Below are positions 31,095-39,649 of a stretch of DNA of 46,846 nt, in pieces (the stretch's first letter is position 1; each line of letters starts with the position of its first letter). Source of the stretch: DATHWB01 sp041744795. GTDB taxonomy: Bacteria; Actinomycetota; Acidimicrobiia; Spongiisociales; ZC4RG35. Position numbers and translations under genes: made by a program. Where the stretch lies: positions 1 to 46,846 of the forward strand of contig JBGTKD010000135.1 of assembly GCA_041744795.1 (NCBI GenBank), written 5' to 3'. The notes under the pieces were generated by a model, which was not told the origin of the DNA, did no database searches, and worked only from the letters and a program-made list of their open reading frames with translations.

Positions 31095-32111
31095 TCAGGC
31101 CAGTCCCACCGCCCGCATCCCGACTTCCAACTCTTCTCCGCTGACCACCTCGACCACGGGGTCGCCGATTCCACGCAGCAGAACCATCCGAGTGCCGTCA
31201 CTCGTTCGCTTCTTGTCACGCTCGATGAGGGCGGCAGCGGCCGGGAGAGACACTCCCGCGGCAGCCACTGGCAGACCCAACTCGAAGAGCAGGGCCGTCA
31301 ACCATGCATGGTCGAATCCGTAGCGAACGTTGGAAATGACTGCGGCGGCGACCATCCCAACCGCGACCGCATGCCCGTGCGGCATTCCGGTCAGACGTTC
31401 GATGGCATGGCCGATCGTGTGACCCAGGTTGAGTAGCGCACGATCGCCCTGCTCGGTCAAATCATCTCGGACAATCGCCGCCTTGACTTCGATCGCCTTT
31501 GGTACGACAAAACCCACGTCGGCTGCCAGACCGTCCCTGGCATAGGCGGCGACGATCTCCGGATCGGCCAGCAGCCCTGCTTTCAACACCTCAGCCGCTC
31601 CCTCTCGCAGGAGCGTGTCGGGAAGTCTCGCAAGCATTTCGAGGTCCACCACAACTCGGGAGGGCAGCCAGAAAGCGCCCACCAGGTTCTTGCCCGACCG
31701 ATTGATCCCGGTCTTGCCTCCCACCGCGGCGTCAACCGCCCCCAGCAGGGTCGTCGGTACCAGCACCGACTCGACACCCCGGAGCCAAGTGGCGGCGACA
31801 AAACCTGCAGTGTCGGTTACCGCACCGCCACCGACTCCCACGATCGTGTCGTGTCGGCCCAAATTGAACTCGGCGAGGACGTCGTAGACCTGGCCGACAA
31901 CATCCAGTTCCTTGGCGGCTTCGCGGTCAGGTAGTTCGTGGACGGTCGTGCGCACCCCCGAGATGGCTTCGACGACGTCTCGGGCAATAGCGCCAGCCGG
32001 TCCGGGCTGGGTGAGCACCGCCACTGCTCCTCGTTCGGGCCGAGTTGGCAGAACGCCCCGATCATGACCGAAGACGACCTCTGAGGAATCGGAGATCGTT
32101 ATGGCTTCCAC
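31095..32111 (-). CDS. aroB: 3-dehydroquinate synthase
   Basis: It cyclises DAHP in the shikimate pathway, using NAD and a divalent metal. The 338-residue protein has the NAD-binding GVGGGAVTDTAGFVAATWLRG, PTTLLGAVDAAVGGKTGIN, the metal-site Glu in EGAAEVLKAGL, and the metal His residues in LNLGHTIGHAIER and MPHGHAVAVGM. The start is GTG at 32111, sharing its first base with the aroC stop (TAGTG). The shikimate kinase usually between aroC and aroB in actinobacteria is absent here. Confidence 0.96.
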   Translation of the reverse strand: MEAITISDSSEVVFGHDRGVLPTRPERGAVAVLTQPGPAGAIARDVVEAISGVRTTVHELPDREAAKELDVVGQVYDVLAEFNLGRHDTIVGVGGGAVTDTAGFVAATWLRGVESVLVPTTLLGAVDAAVGGKTGINRSGKNLVGAFWLPSRVVVDLEMLARLPDTLLREGAAEVLKAGLLADPEIVAAYARDGLAADVGFVVPKAIEVKAAIVRDDLTEQGDRALLNLGHTIGHAIERLTGMPHGHAVAVGMVAAAVISNVRYGFDHAWLTALLFELGLPVAAAGVSLPAAAALIERDKKRTSDGTRMVLLRGIGDPVVEVVSGEELEVGMRAVGLA

Positions 32112-33265
32112 TAGAACGCTGCGAGTCGCGCCCGGTATGCCTCGACGCTCCGTCGCAGGTCGTCGACGTTGTCGCCTCCGAACTGGCGTTGGATCTCCTG
32201 GGCCAGCACGATCGCCATCATCTGCTCGGCGACTATCCCCGCAGCGGGAACCGCCACCACGTCGGACCGCTCATAGAAAGCACGTTCGGCGGTCTTTGTG
32301 TCGACATCCACGGTTTGCAGCGACTTGGGCACCGTGGAGATGGGCTTCATGGCAACCCGCACCCGAAGCGGATCACCGTTGGACATCCCGCCTTCTGTGC
32401 CTCCTGCCCGATTCGTGTTGCGGACCGGACCGTCCGGGGTGGCATGCAACTCGTCATGGGCGACTGATCCCCGCCGACGGGCCGAGGTGAAACCGTCTCC
32501 GATCTCCACACCCTTGATGGCTTGGATCGACATCATCGCCTCCGCCAACCGAGCGTCGAGCTTTCTATCCCAGTGGACGTGGCTACCGATACCAACAGGC
32601 AGCCCGTACGCGAGAACCTCAACAACGCCTCCGAGCGTGTCGCGATCAGCCCTGGCGGCCTCGATCGCCGAAATCATCGCTTGCTCGGCTTGCGGATCGA
32701 ACACCCGCACCGGCGAAGCGTCGATACGGGAAAGGTCATCGGGTACCGGCAGAGTGCCTTCAGGTGCCTCGACCTCGCCGATCGCAACCACATGACTAAA
32801 CACCGAGACACCGACTTTCGCCAGGAGCTGCTTGGCGAGATAGCCCACCACGGTCCGTGCCGCTGTCTCCCTGGCCGAGGCCCTTTCGAGGATGTTGCGG
32901 GCGTCACGGGTGTCGTACTTCATCATCCCGACAAGGTCGGCGTGACCGGGCCGCGGAGTTGTCAGACGCTTCTTGGTTTGGCCCGGATAAGGACTCATCT
33001 CCTCGGACCACTTCTCGGCAAATTCGGTGTTGCGGATGACAATCGCCACCGGTGAACCCAGGGTCACGCCATGGCGCACACCGCCCAGGATCTCCAACTC
33101 GTCTTGTTCGATCTTCATCCGTCCACCGCGCCCGAATCCGAGCCGTCGCCTGGCCAGTTCCGCGCCGAGTTCGTCGATAAGCACGGGAAGTCCGGAAGGG
33201 AGGCCCTCAACCACGGCTACCAGGGCAGGTCCGTGCGACTCGCCGGCAGTGAGAAAGCGGAACAT
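32111..33265 (-). CDS. aroC: Chorismate synthase
   Basis: It makes chorismate from EPSP using reduced FMN. The 384-residue protein has FRFLTAGESHGPALVAVVEGLP, RLGFGRGGRMKIEQDE, TTPRPGHADLVG, YDTRDARNILERASARETAARTVVGYLAK, GTEGGMSNGDPLRVRVAMKPI and VPAAGIVAEQMMAIVLAQ, all conserved. The ATG at 33265 is clear and lies 23 bases after the prepilin peptidase gene. Confidence 0.97.
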   Translation of the reverse strand: MFRFLTAGESHGPALVAVVEGLPSGLPVLIDELGAELARRRLGFGRGGRMKIEQDELEILGGVRHGVTLGSPVAIVIRNTEFAEKWSEEMSPYPGQTKKRLTTPRPGHADLVGMMKYDTRDARNILERASARETAARTVVGYLAKQLLAKVGVSVFSHVVAIGEVEAPEGTLPVPDDLSRIDASPVRVFDPQAEQAMISAIEAARADRDTLGGVVEVLAYGLPVGIGSHVHWDRKLDARLAEAMMSIQAIKGVEIGDGFTSARRRGSVAHDELHATPDGPVRNTNRAGGTEGGMSNGDPLRVRVAMKPISTVPKSLQTVDVDTKTAERAFYERSDVVAVPAAGIVAEQMMAIVLAQEIQRQFGGDNVDDLRRSVEAYRARLAAF

Positions 33266-33288
33266 GCGAGCAGGCTAATGGGAGTCGA

Positions 33289-34023
33289 TCAGCCCGTGAT
33301 CATCTGCCCGAACGCCTCGCCGAAGACGAGGGCCAACCAGGCGCCAGCCAGCATCGGTGGGCCATAAGGGATCTCGTCGGTGAATCGTGCCTTGCGCGAC
33401 ACGAGCATCACCAAAGCAGGTATCCCACCGATGACCCCCGTGAAGAACACCGCCAGAAGGACGACTCGTTGCGACTGGAACGCGGCCATGGCTCCCAGAA
33501 GGAGCGCCAGTTTCACGTCCCCGAACCCAAAGCCACCGCGCGCCACGATGTAAACGAAGAACAACGCCGCGAAATACCCGGCGCCGCCTATAGCGGCCGG
33601 TAGAAGACGATCTGTCTGGCCTTCCACGACAGCGCCAGCAAAGAGCAGCAGAAACGTGAGAGCCGTTCCCGGATAGAGGATCCGGTTTGGGATCAACTTG
33701 TGATCGATGTCTGTGACCGCCAACACGACGGTGATGGCGGCAAGCAGGAGGTAGGCAGGGAGGAGCCATCCAGCAGTTTGGGTGACGATTCCTGAGGCAA
33801 TCCACAGAACACCAGAAGCGAGCCAAACCCATGGTTCCCTGCGTCTGATCCGGTGACCGTTAGGACACTTGAGCGACAGTGGCATCCTGACCGACTCGCA
33901 CGTCTCACAACGCGGCGCCGGACCGTCGAAGGGACGTCTGACGCCTGCCCTTACCCCGAGGTGATAGAGCGTCGGCCCCATTAGAACGCCGACGAAGGCG
34001 AGAAGAATCAGATATGGCGTCAT
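33289..34023 (-). CDS. Type A24 prepilin peptidase
   Basis: A polytopic membrane aspartate protease that cleaves type IV prepilins or related pseudopilins. The 244-residue protein has several hydrophobic segments and the two catalytic aspartates: Asp105 in AVTDIDHKLIPNR and Asp169 in GFGFGDVKLA. An N-terminal Cys-rich loop has C39xxC42 and C53PNGH57, a CxxC...CxxxH variant of the usual four-Cys site. No pilin or pilus ATPase genes are in the window; the neighbouring DUF4388 protein is a possible partner. The ATG is at 34023. Confidence 0.88.
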   Translation of the reverse strand: MTPYLILLAFVGVLMGPTLYHLGVRAGVRRPFDGPAPRCETCESVRMPLSLKCPNGHRIRRREPWVWLASGVLWIASGIVTQTAGWLLPAYLLLAAITVVLAVTDIDHKLIPNRILYPGTALTFLLLFAGAVVEGQTDRLLPAAIGGAGYFAALFFVYIVARGGFGFGDVKLALLLGAMAAFQSQRVVLLAVFFTGVIGGIPALVMLVSRKARFTDEIPYGPPMLAGAWLALVFGEAFGQMITG

Positions 34024-34055
34024 TCGAGGGCGACGCTAGTGGCGGGGTAGCGAAC

Positions 34056-35174
34056 TCAGTGGGAGTCTGTGATTTCGCGGGAGACCGGACCCATGCGACG
34101 ACGACGCAACAACCCCATCGAGAATCCTGTCTCCTCCTCCTCGGCTCCTTCAGCCTGGGAGAACACGCTTTCAAGGAACTCGTCGGTGTCGACCACCGGG
34201 TCCTCCGTGGCCATCGCCTCGGCCCACCATCCGCCCCTAATCGGCTCAGTGGACTCCCCATCGGGATCCGCTTCGGGCTCTGTCGAGGGTTGCGTCTCTT
34301 CCCTGACCGCCTCTGACCAGGGCTGGGTATCCCAGGACTGGTCAGCTTCTGGGTCCGCCGTCGTCTCCCACGGGCTTGGCACGGCTTCCGGCTCGGTCAT
34401 GTCGGTCTGCGGTGTGTCCTGGGACCAATCCGCCGGGATCTGCGGTGCGGGTTCGGACGGAGCTTGGAAGGCCGAAGGCGACGAATAGGTCGAAGTCGAC
34501 ACCGGCACCGGCTCGATCAGCGACGATCGCATGAGTCCGGCGATCTCTCGGGCGGTCTTGAACTGGGTGGTCCCCAGCATCCGAGCGATCTCGGACACGC
34601 TGGCTCCGCCTTCCAGAGCGGCCAGAACCCTCCACGTCGGCGCACTGATAGAAACCTCAGGCTCGCGCAGTGACCGGACCATCCGAACCGGCAGGTTCAT
34701 GTCGGAAATGGTCTGTTCGATGTCTGCCCAGTCTGCGGCCCTGCGATCTGCGTCGACGACCGCCGATTCGACGTCGAAGGACTGGCCTGTTTCGAAGCGC
34801 GGAGAGGCGTCAACCAGGAATTCAAAGTTTCCCGATCCCGGCTTGCGGATTCGGTAGACCGCTTCGACCAGGTGCTCATGGATGAACCCAGACAAGTCTT
34901 CGGGCGAGGATCCGTGACTCAAGACGTCTGTGAGGTTCAAGCCTTCGCCACGGGTATCAACGCGCTGAGCCTCGACCAATCCTGAGGAGGAAAACTGATC
35001 CAGAAACTCGGTGTCACTCGAGACAGTCGCGAGAGTGATCGATCCATCGCGCATGTACATGCGCCCATCGACCGAGCTGGCGGCGATGTGAAGGCATCCG
35101 GTCTTGCCTGATCGGGCGAGCAGTCGCAGCACCTCTGGAAGCGGGAAGACTTCGATATTGCCGGTGAGTGCCAT
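34056..35174 (-). CDS. DUF4388 domain protein with long acidic tail
   Basis: A 372-residue cytoplasmic-looking protein without signal peptide. Residues 1-~115 fit the DUF4388 (PATAN-like) fold: MALTGNIEVFPLPEVLRLLARSGKTGCLHI, MYMRDGSITLA. A middle part (about 170-225) looks like a winged-helix segment (TWRVLAALEGGASVSEIARMLG, FKTAREIAGLMRSSLIEPV). The C-terminal 130 residues are low-complexity, rich in Pro, Ser, Glu and Trp, and end in a basic RRRRMG stretch. DUF4388 proteins often accompany gliding, pilus or signalling systems. It has a good Shine-Dalgarno (AAAGGAGA). The true function is unknown. Confidence 0.8.
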   Translation of the reverse strand: MALTGNIEVFPLPEVLRLLARSGKTGCLHIAASSVDGRMYMRDGSITLATVSSDTEFLDQFSSSGLVEAQRVDTRGEGLNLTDVLSHGSSPEDLSGFIHEHLVEAVYRIRKPGSGNFEFLVDASPRFETGQSFDVESAVVDADRRAADWADIEQTISDMNLPVRMVRSLREPEVSISAPTWRVLAALEGGASVSEIARMLGTTQFKTAREIAGLMRSSLIEPVPVSTSTYSSPSAFQAPSEPAPQIPADWSQDTPQTDMTEPEAVPSPWETTADPEADQSWDTQPWSEAVREETQPSTEPEADPDGESTEPIRGGWWAEAMATEDPVVDTDEFLESVFSQAEGAEEEETGFSMGLLRRRRMGPVSREITDSH

Positions 35175-35215
35175 GATCTCTTTCTCCTTTGCGTGAGTGA
35201 GAAGTCGGCTCGTTC

Positions 35216-35244
35216 AAGAAAGGACTTGAGAACTTTCTCTCAAG
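35216..35244 (-). terminator. Terminator-like hairpin after mltG
   Basis: CTTGAGA/TCTCAAG forms a 7-bp stem with a 6-base loop, beginning within the mltG stop codon region, and is followed on the minus strand by TCCTTTCTT. It is AT-richer than the surroundings. The next gene is 41 bases further with its own Shine-Dalgarno, so this is a likely transcript boundary. Confidence 0.5.
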
Positions 35245-36337
35245 GAAGTACGCCGGATTCCCTAGACGCAGCCACGTTCGCGTTGTGTTCTTCGAGTGTC
35301 ACCGCGAACACGTGGGACCCATCCTCGTTGGCCAGCACGTAATACCGGAACTCGGTGTCCGCCGGAGCTGCCGCGGCCTGCAAGGAGGACAGCCCCGGCG
35401 CGGAGATCGGACCGGGCGGGAGGCCGGATACCAATCGCGTGTTGTACGGAGAGTCAAAGGTGACATCGATGAGCGACGGGTCGCGGATGCCCATGGCGTA
35501 AAGGACTGTCGCGTCGATGTCGAGACGGGCGCCGTCTGTGATCCGGTTCCTCATCACCGACGAGACGATCGGGCGCTCGTCGCTAACGCGGACCTCACTC
35601 TCGATGAGGGAAGCAATGATGATGCCCTGGTATCGGGTGAATCCTGCTGCTTCAAAGGCACTCCAGTCAACGGAGTCCATTCGCTGTTCCATCGTGGAGG
35701 CCAACCGCCGCAACATTCCTGCGGGGGTGGCTTCCTCGCTGAACCTGTAGGTGTCCGGGAAGAGCAATCCCTCCCAGTCCGCCAATGTCGGATCGACAGG
35801 AAGCGTGGCCAGGGAAGTTTGTACCAGCCCCGATTCGAGGGCCTCGACGAAGAGGGCCCGATCAAGACCGGAAGCCTCTGCCAGCACATCGATGATTTCG
35901 GTGACCCTCAATCCCTCGCGGATCGTCACGTCAAACACGACGATCCGTGGACCGACTTGCAGCTCGTCAATCAGATCGGAAAGCGATGTCCCGGTGACGA
36001 AGGTGTAGGTCCCTGACTGCAGCCGGGTGTCGGCTCCCGCCGCTCGGACTGCGGTTTCGAACTGTGAGACCGAGCGGATCAGTCCCGCGTCTCGGAGGAT
36101 CTCGCCGATTCCTTCGGCGTTGGTGCCGGGAGGGATCACCACTTCTACTTGGCGGCCCGGCTCGATCTCTGCGAACTCCTCGTCCTCGCTGGGCGAGAAG
36201 CCACTTCCGATTCTGTCGCCGAGATCGGAAGCGACCGTGACGAGACCAAATCCGATGACCACCACACCGGCTATCACCAGGAGAGGGCGGACAAGGCGCC
36301 AGGTTGAAGGAGTGGGAGGAACAGGAGGTTGGGTCAT
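35240..36337 (-). CDS. mltG: Endolytic murein transglycosylase MltG
   Basis: It cuts nascent glycan strands at the membrane. The 365-residue protein has a cytoplasmic Pro-rich N-terminus, one membrane segment (about 18-38), a LysM-like region (VEVVIPPGTNAEGIGEILRDAGLI) and the catalytic YceG domain with LLFPDTYRF, IIIASLIESEV (catalytic Glu246) and SPYNTRLVSGLPPGPISAPGLSSLQAA. The ATG at 36337 is one base after the ruvX stop. alaS-ruvX-mltG is a conserved actinobacterial order. Confidence 0.94.
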   Translation of the reverse strand: MTQPPVPPTPSTWRLVRPLLVIAGVVVIGFGLVTVASDLGDRIGSGFSPSEDEEFAEIEPGRQVEVVIPPGTNAEGIGEILRDAGLIRSVSQFETAVRAAGADTRLQSGTYTFVTGTSLSDLIDELQVGPRIVVFDVTIREGLRVTEIIDVLAEASGLDRALFVEALESGLVQTSLATLPVDPTLADWEGLLFPDTYRFSEEATPAGMLRRLASTMEQRMDSVDWSAFEAAGFTRYQGIIIASLIESEVRVSDERPIVSSVMRNRITDGARLDIDATVLYAMGIRDPSLIDVTFDSPYNTRLVSGLPPGPISAPGLSSLQAAAAPADTEFRYYVLANEDGSHVFAVTLEEHNANVAASRESGVLP

Positions 36338-36338
36338 G

Positions 36339-36779
36339 TCACCCTGAATGGTCGCGGTCGATGTCGCGGTCGATGCCACGGTCGAGGTAGTGCCGCAGGA
36401 TTACGGCTGCTGCGACTTTATCCACGTTCTGGCGCCTATCTCGTCGTTTGACGCCGCCCTCGAGCATGGCCGATTCCGCCGTTGCAGTGGTGAAACGCTC
36501 ATCCACATACTCGACCGGTATGCCTGTTACTTGGGCGACCAGTTCGCCGAGGGCGCGGGCGGCCTGGGCCGAAGCGCCTTCGCGACCCGACAGTCCCACG
36601 GGAAGCCCTATCACGATCGTCGACGGCTGGTATTCGGAGACCATCTGGCGCAGCTCCCGCTCAAAATCCACTACGGGAACGACTTTCAGCGGCGTAGCCA
36701 CGATCCGTAAGGGGTCACTCACCGCGACTCCCACCCTGGTGGAACCAGGATCGAAGGCCAGTACTCGCCCGACCGTCAC
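36339..36779 (-). CDS. ruvX: Holliday junction resolvase-like RuvX (YqgF)
   Basis: A 146-residue RNase H-like protein of the YqgF family, implicated in pre-16S rRNA 5' processing in E. coli and named as a putative Holliday junction resolvase. It shows VLAFDPGSTRVGVAVSDP, IVIGLPVGLSGREGASAQAARALGE, VEYVDERFTTATAE and a final DRRQNVDKVAAAVILRHYLD, which contain the conserved Asp/Glu residues. The GTG at 36779 overlaps the alaS stop (GTGA). Confidence 0.93.
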   Translation of the reverse strand: MTVGRVLAFDPGSTRVGVAVSDPLRIVATPLKVVPVVDFERELRQMVSEYQPSTIVIGLPVGLSGREGASAQAARALGELVAQVTGIPVEYVDERFTTATAESAMLEGGVKRRDRRQNVDKVAAAVILRHYLDRGIDRDIDRDHSG

Positions 36780-39388
36780 GCCAGAGCCCGGCCGACCTCG
36801 TCCCGGGCGATTTCAATAGCCTCATCCAGTTTGTCGCCAGCGGGGCCTCCCGCCTGGGAGAGTTCGGGATCACGCGAGCCCCCGCCTCCCAGAACTCGGG
36901 AGGCAGGTCCGATCAGGTCCGAGGCCGACACGCCTTTGTCGACGAGGTCGCGTGAGATGACTCCGATGAGCGCTCCCTTACCTGCCGAAGTCGATCCGAG
37001 CACCACTATTCCGGACCCGAGTCTGTCGCGTATGCCTAGGGCAAGCTGTCGAAGCTGGTCTGGAGGCAACTCGCCAACCGCCGCTACCACCGACCGCGAC
37101 TCTCCAGACACCTCGGCCGTCGCTGCGAGTTCCTCGGAGAGAGCACCACGACGCTGAGCACGAATGGTCTCAAGTTCGTCTTCCAGTTTCGACACTCGAT
37201 CGATCATCGCCTGGATCCGCTCAGGTACCTCCGATGCGGGCGCCCTAAGAAGTGACCCCGCCGTGTCAAGACTCGATCGAACCCCCACGAGATGCTCATA
37301 TGCGGATTCCCCGGTCAGGGCCTCAATGCGCCGGATGTTCGAACCGATCGACGACTCACCGAGAATCACCAGCGGTCCGACCTCGCCCGCAGCTGACGTG
37401 TGAGTGCCTCCACAGAACTCGACCGAGAACTCTCCCACTTTGACAACCCGCACGGTGTCTCCGTACTTGTCTCCGAAGAAGGCCAGCGCGCCCATTTCCT
37501 TGGCCCGGTCTTGCGAGGTCACCTCAGTGTGCACATGTGAGTTCTCTATGAGCCGACGGTTCGCCCGCGCCTCGATTTCTGACGCTTCCTCGTGACTGAG
37601 GCCGCTGAAGTGGCTGAAGTCGAACCTGAGCCGGCCCGACTCGACCAGCGAACCAGCCTGATTGGCGTGATCCCCCAACACATCGCGCAGGGCCCAATGG
37701 AGAATGTGTGTTCCGGTGTGTGACTTGCGAATCCGATCGCGGCGCGGGCTATCGATCACCAGATCGGCATCCTGACCGACCCTGATGACACCGCCACGGA
37801 CCCGACCCCGGTGACCGTGGAATCCCTGAATAGCGTGCTGTGTGTCGCCGACGAGCACCGACCCGCTCACAGTTGAGATGGTGCCGACGTCACCGACTTG
37901 ACCGCCAGACTCGGCGTAGAACGGGGTGCGGTCTAGGAAAACCTCGACCTCGGTTCCTTCCTCGGCGGACTCCACCTGCACACCCTCGACGATGAGGGCC
38001 AGGACGCGGCCGGACGCGGCGTCGTGGTCGTAACCCAGGAACTCGGTCGGTCCGGCGTCTTCGATCACAGATCTGTAGAACTCGCCCAGGGCGGCGGCGT
38101 CGCCACCCTTCCAGTTCTTCTTGGCACGTTGTCGCTGTGCGTCCATCTCCGCCGCGAAGCCCGCCTCATCGACCGTCGTTCCCCGCTCGGCCGCGATCTC
38201 TCTGGTCAGTTCGATCGGGAAGCCAAAGGTGTCGTGAAGCTTGAAAGCCACTTCTCCTGACAGCTCCGCACCGGTGTCGTCGAGTTCGGAGTCGAGGAGC
38301 TGGTGGCCCGACTCGAGCGTCCCTCTGAACCTCGTCTCCTCGCGGGACACGACATCGACGATGAAGTCCCGCCTGTCGGACAACTCCGTGTACCAGTCGC
38401 CGAGTGCCCCAACGGTGGCATCGACCAGACCGGGCGTGACCAGACCCGAACCGCCGAGTTGCCATGCGTGGCGCACAGCTCGACGGATGATCCGCCGAAG
38501 GACGTATCCCCGCCCATCGTTGGAAGGAACGACACCGTCCGCGATCAGCACACTCATCGTCCGGCCATGGTCGGCGAGGATCCGCAACGACACGTCGGAC
38601 AGCGGGTCGGAGCCGTAATCGACGCCGGTGTGGGCTGACCCGGCGTCTCTGACCGGTCGAATCGTGTCGATGTCGAAACCGGAGTCGACGCCTTGCAGGA
38701 CCATTGCCAGGCGCTCCAAACCCATACCGGTGTCGATGTTCTTGCGGGGTAGTTCGCCGACGACGTGATAGGGACGGTCCTGGATGTTCTGCATGAAGAC
38801 GAGGTTCCAGATCTCGATGAACCGCTCTTCACCGCCTCCGATGGGGCCACCGTCTGGGCCGTGCTCAGGGCCGCGGTCGTAAAAGATTTCGGCAGACGGA
38901 CCGCATGGACCGGGTACGCCCATCTGCCAGAAGTTGTCCTTGCCGCCACGCTGGATGCGCTCGGTGGGAATGCCTACGTGCTGATGCCACAGGTCTGCGG
39001 CCTCGTCATCGGTCTCGTAAGCGGTGTACCAGAGGCGGTCAGGATCGAGGCCATAGACGTCGGTGAGTAGTTGGTGGGCCCAACGCATGGCATCTGGTTT
39101 GAAATAGTCGCCGAACGAGAAGTTGCCCAGCATCTCGAAGAACGACATGTGCCGAGCGGTCGTCCCGATGATGTCGATATCGATGGTCCGAATCGACTTC
39201 TGGACCGATACTGCCCTGTTGTACGGCGCTTGCTCCTCACCGAGGAAGTACGGCTTGAAAGGCACCATCCCTGCGTTGACGAGCAGAAGAGTCTGATCAG
39301 TGGGAATGACCGGCGCCGAAGGGCGCACCGTGTGGCCGCGTTCGGCAAAGAATTCGAGAAATGTCTGTCGGATCGAGGTCGCATCCAT
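36776..39388 (-). CDS. alaS: Alanyl-tRNA synthetase
   Basis: A class II synthetase with editing function. At 870 residues it is full length. The catalytic core begins TFLEFFAERGHTVRPSAPVIP and has FFEMLGNFSFGDYFK, WQMGVPGPCGPSAEIFYDRG and TGMGLERLAMVLQG. The editing domain has the zinc ligands HTGTHILHWALRDV and FCGGTHTSAAGEVG. The C-terminal C-Ala domain ends with GGGGSRDPELSQAGGPAGDKLDEAI. The ATG at 39388 has no strong Shine-Dalgarno; a 62-base gap with a small GTCAGCTGAC palindrome precedes it. Confidence 0.97.
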   Translation of the reverse strand: MDATSIRQTFLEFFAERGHTVRPSAPVIPTDQTLLLVNAGMVPFKPYFLGEEQAPYNRAVSVQKSIRTIDIDIIGTTARHMSFFEMLGNFSFGDYFKPDAMRWAHQLLTDVYGLDPDRLWYTAYETDDEAADLWHQHVGIPTERIQRGGKDNFWQMGVPGPCGPSAEIFYDRGPEHGPDGGPIGGGEERFIEIWNLVFMQNIQDRPYHVVGELPRKNIDTGMGLERLAMVLQGVDSGFDIDTIRPVRDAGSAHTGVDYGSDPLSDVSLRILADHGRTMSVLIADGVVPSNDGRGYVLRRIIRRAVRHAWQLGGSGLVTPGLVDATVGALGDWYTELSDRRDFIVDVVSREETRFRGTLESGHQLLDSELDDTGAELSGEVAFKLHDTFGFPIELTREIAAERGTTVDEAGFAAEMDAQRQRAKKNWKGGDAAALGEFYRSVIEDAGPTEFLGYDHDAASGRVLALIVEGVQVESAEEGTEVEVFLDRTPFYAESGGQVGDVGTISTVSGSVLVGDTQHAIQGFHGHRGRVRGGVIRVGQDADLVIDSPRRDRIRKSHTGTHILHWALRDVLGDHANQAGSLVESGRLRFDFSHFSGLSHEEASEIEARANRRLIENSHVHTEVTSQDRAKEMGALAFFGDKYGDTVRVVKVGEFSVEFCGGTHTSAAGEVGPLVILGESSIGSNIRRIEALTGESAYEHLVGVRSSLDTAGSLLRAPASEVPERIQAMIDRVSKLEDELETIRAQRRGALSEELAATAEVSGESRSVVAAVGELPPDQLRQLALGIRDRLGSGIVVLGSTSAGKGALIGVISRDLVDKGVSASDLIGPASRVLGGGGSRDPELSQAGGPAGDKLDEAIEIARDEVGRALA

Positions 39389-39450
39389 GGAACGGGCAAC
39401 GGTACACGGCCTCGGAACGCAGTCCGGCGGCCTTTTCAGTCAGCTGACGC

Positions 39451-39639
39451 TCACCTGACCCGGAACAAACGCCTGCGGGGAGGCTGAACGAGACGCGCTG
39501 TGAGGTCCATCACATCGGCTCCTGTCTGAAGTGCCGCCGCTTTGAGGTCTTGGGGGCGCGGCCGACGTCGAAGGGCCCTGACCGTGATGAGGCCACCGGC
39601 TACCAGGCCCGTCACGAACCATGAAAGTCGGTCCAGCAT
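39451..39639 (-). CDS. Small membrane-anchored protein upstream of alaS (DUF6167-like)
   Basis: A 62-residue protein with one hydrophobic segment (LSWFVTGLVAGGLITV, about 5-20) and a basic C-terminal half rich in Arg and Pro. Its position and shape match the small uncharacterised membrane proteins that precede alaS in many actinobacteria (DUF6167 type). Function is unknown. The start is ATG 39639; a longer frame to 39705 runs into the dehydrogenase gene. Confidence 0.65.
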   Translation of the reverse strand: MLDRLSWFVTGLVAGGLITVRALRRRPRPQDLKAAALQTGADVMDLTARLVQPPRRRLFRVR

Positions 39640-39649
39640 GGCGCCGAGG

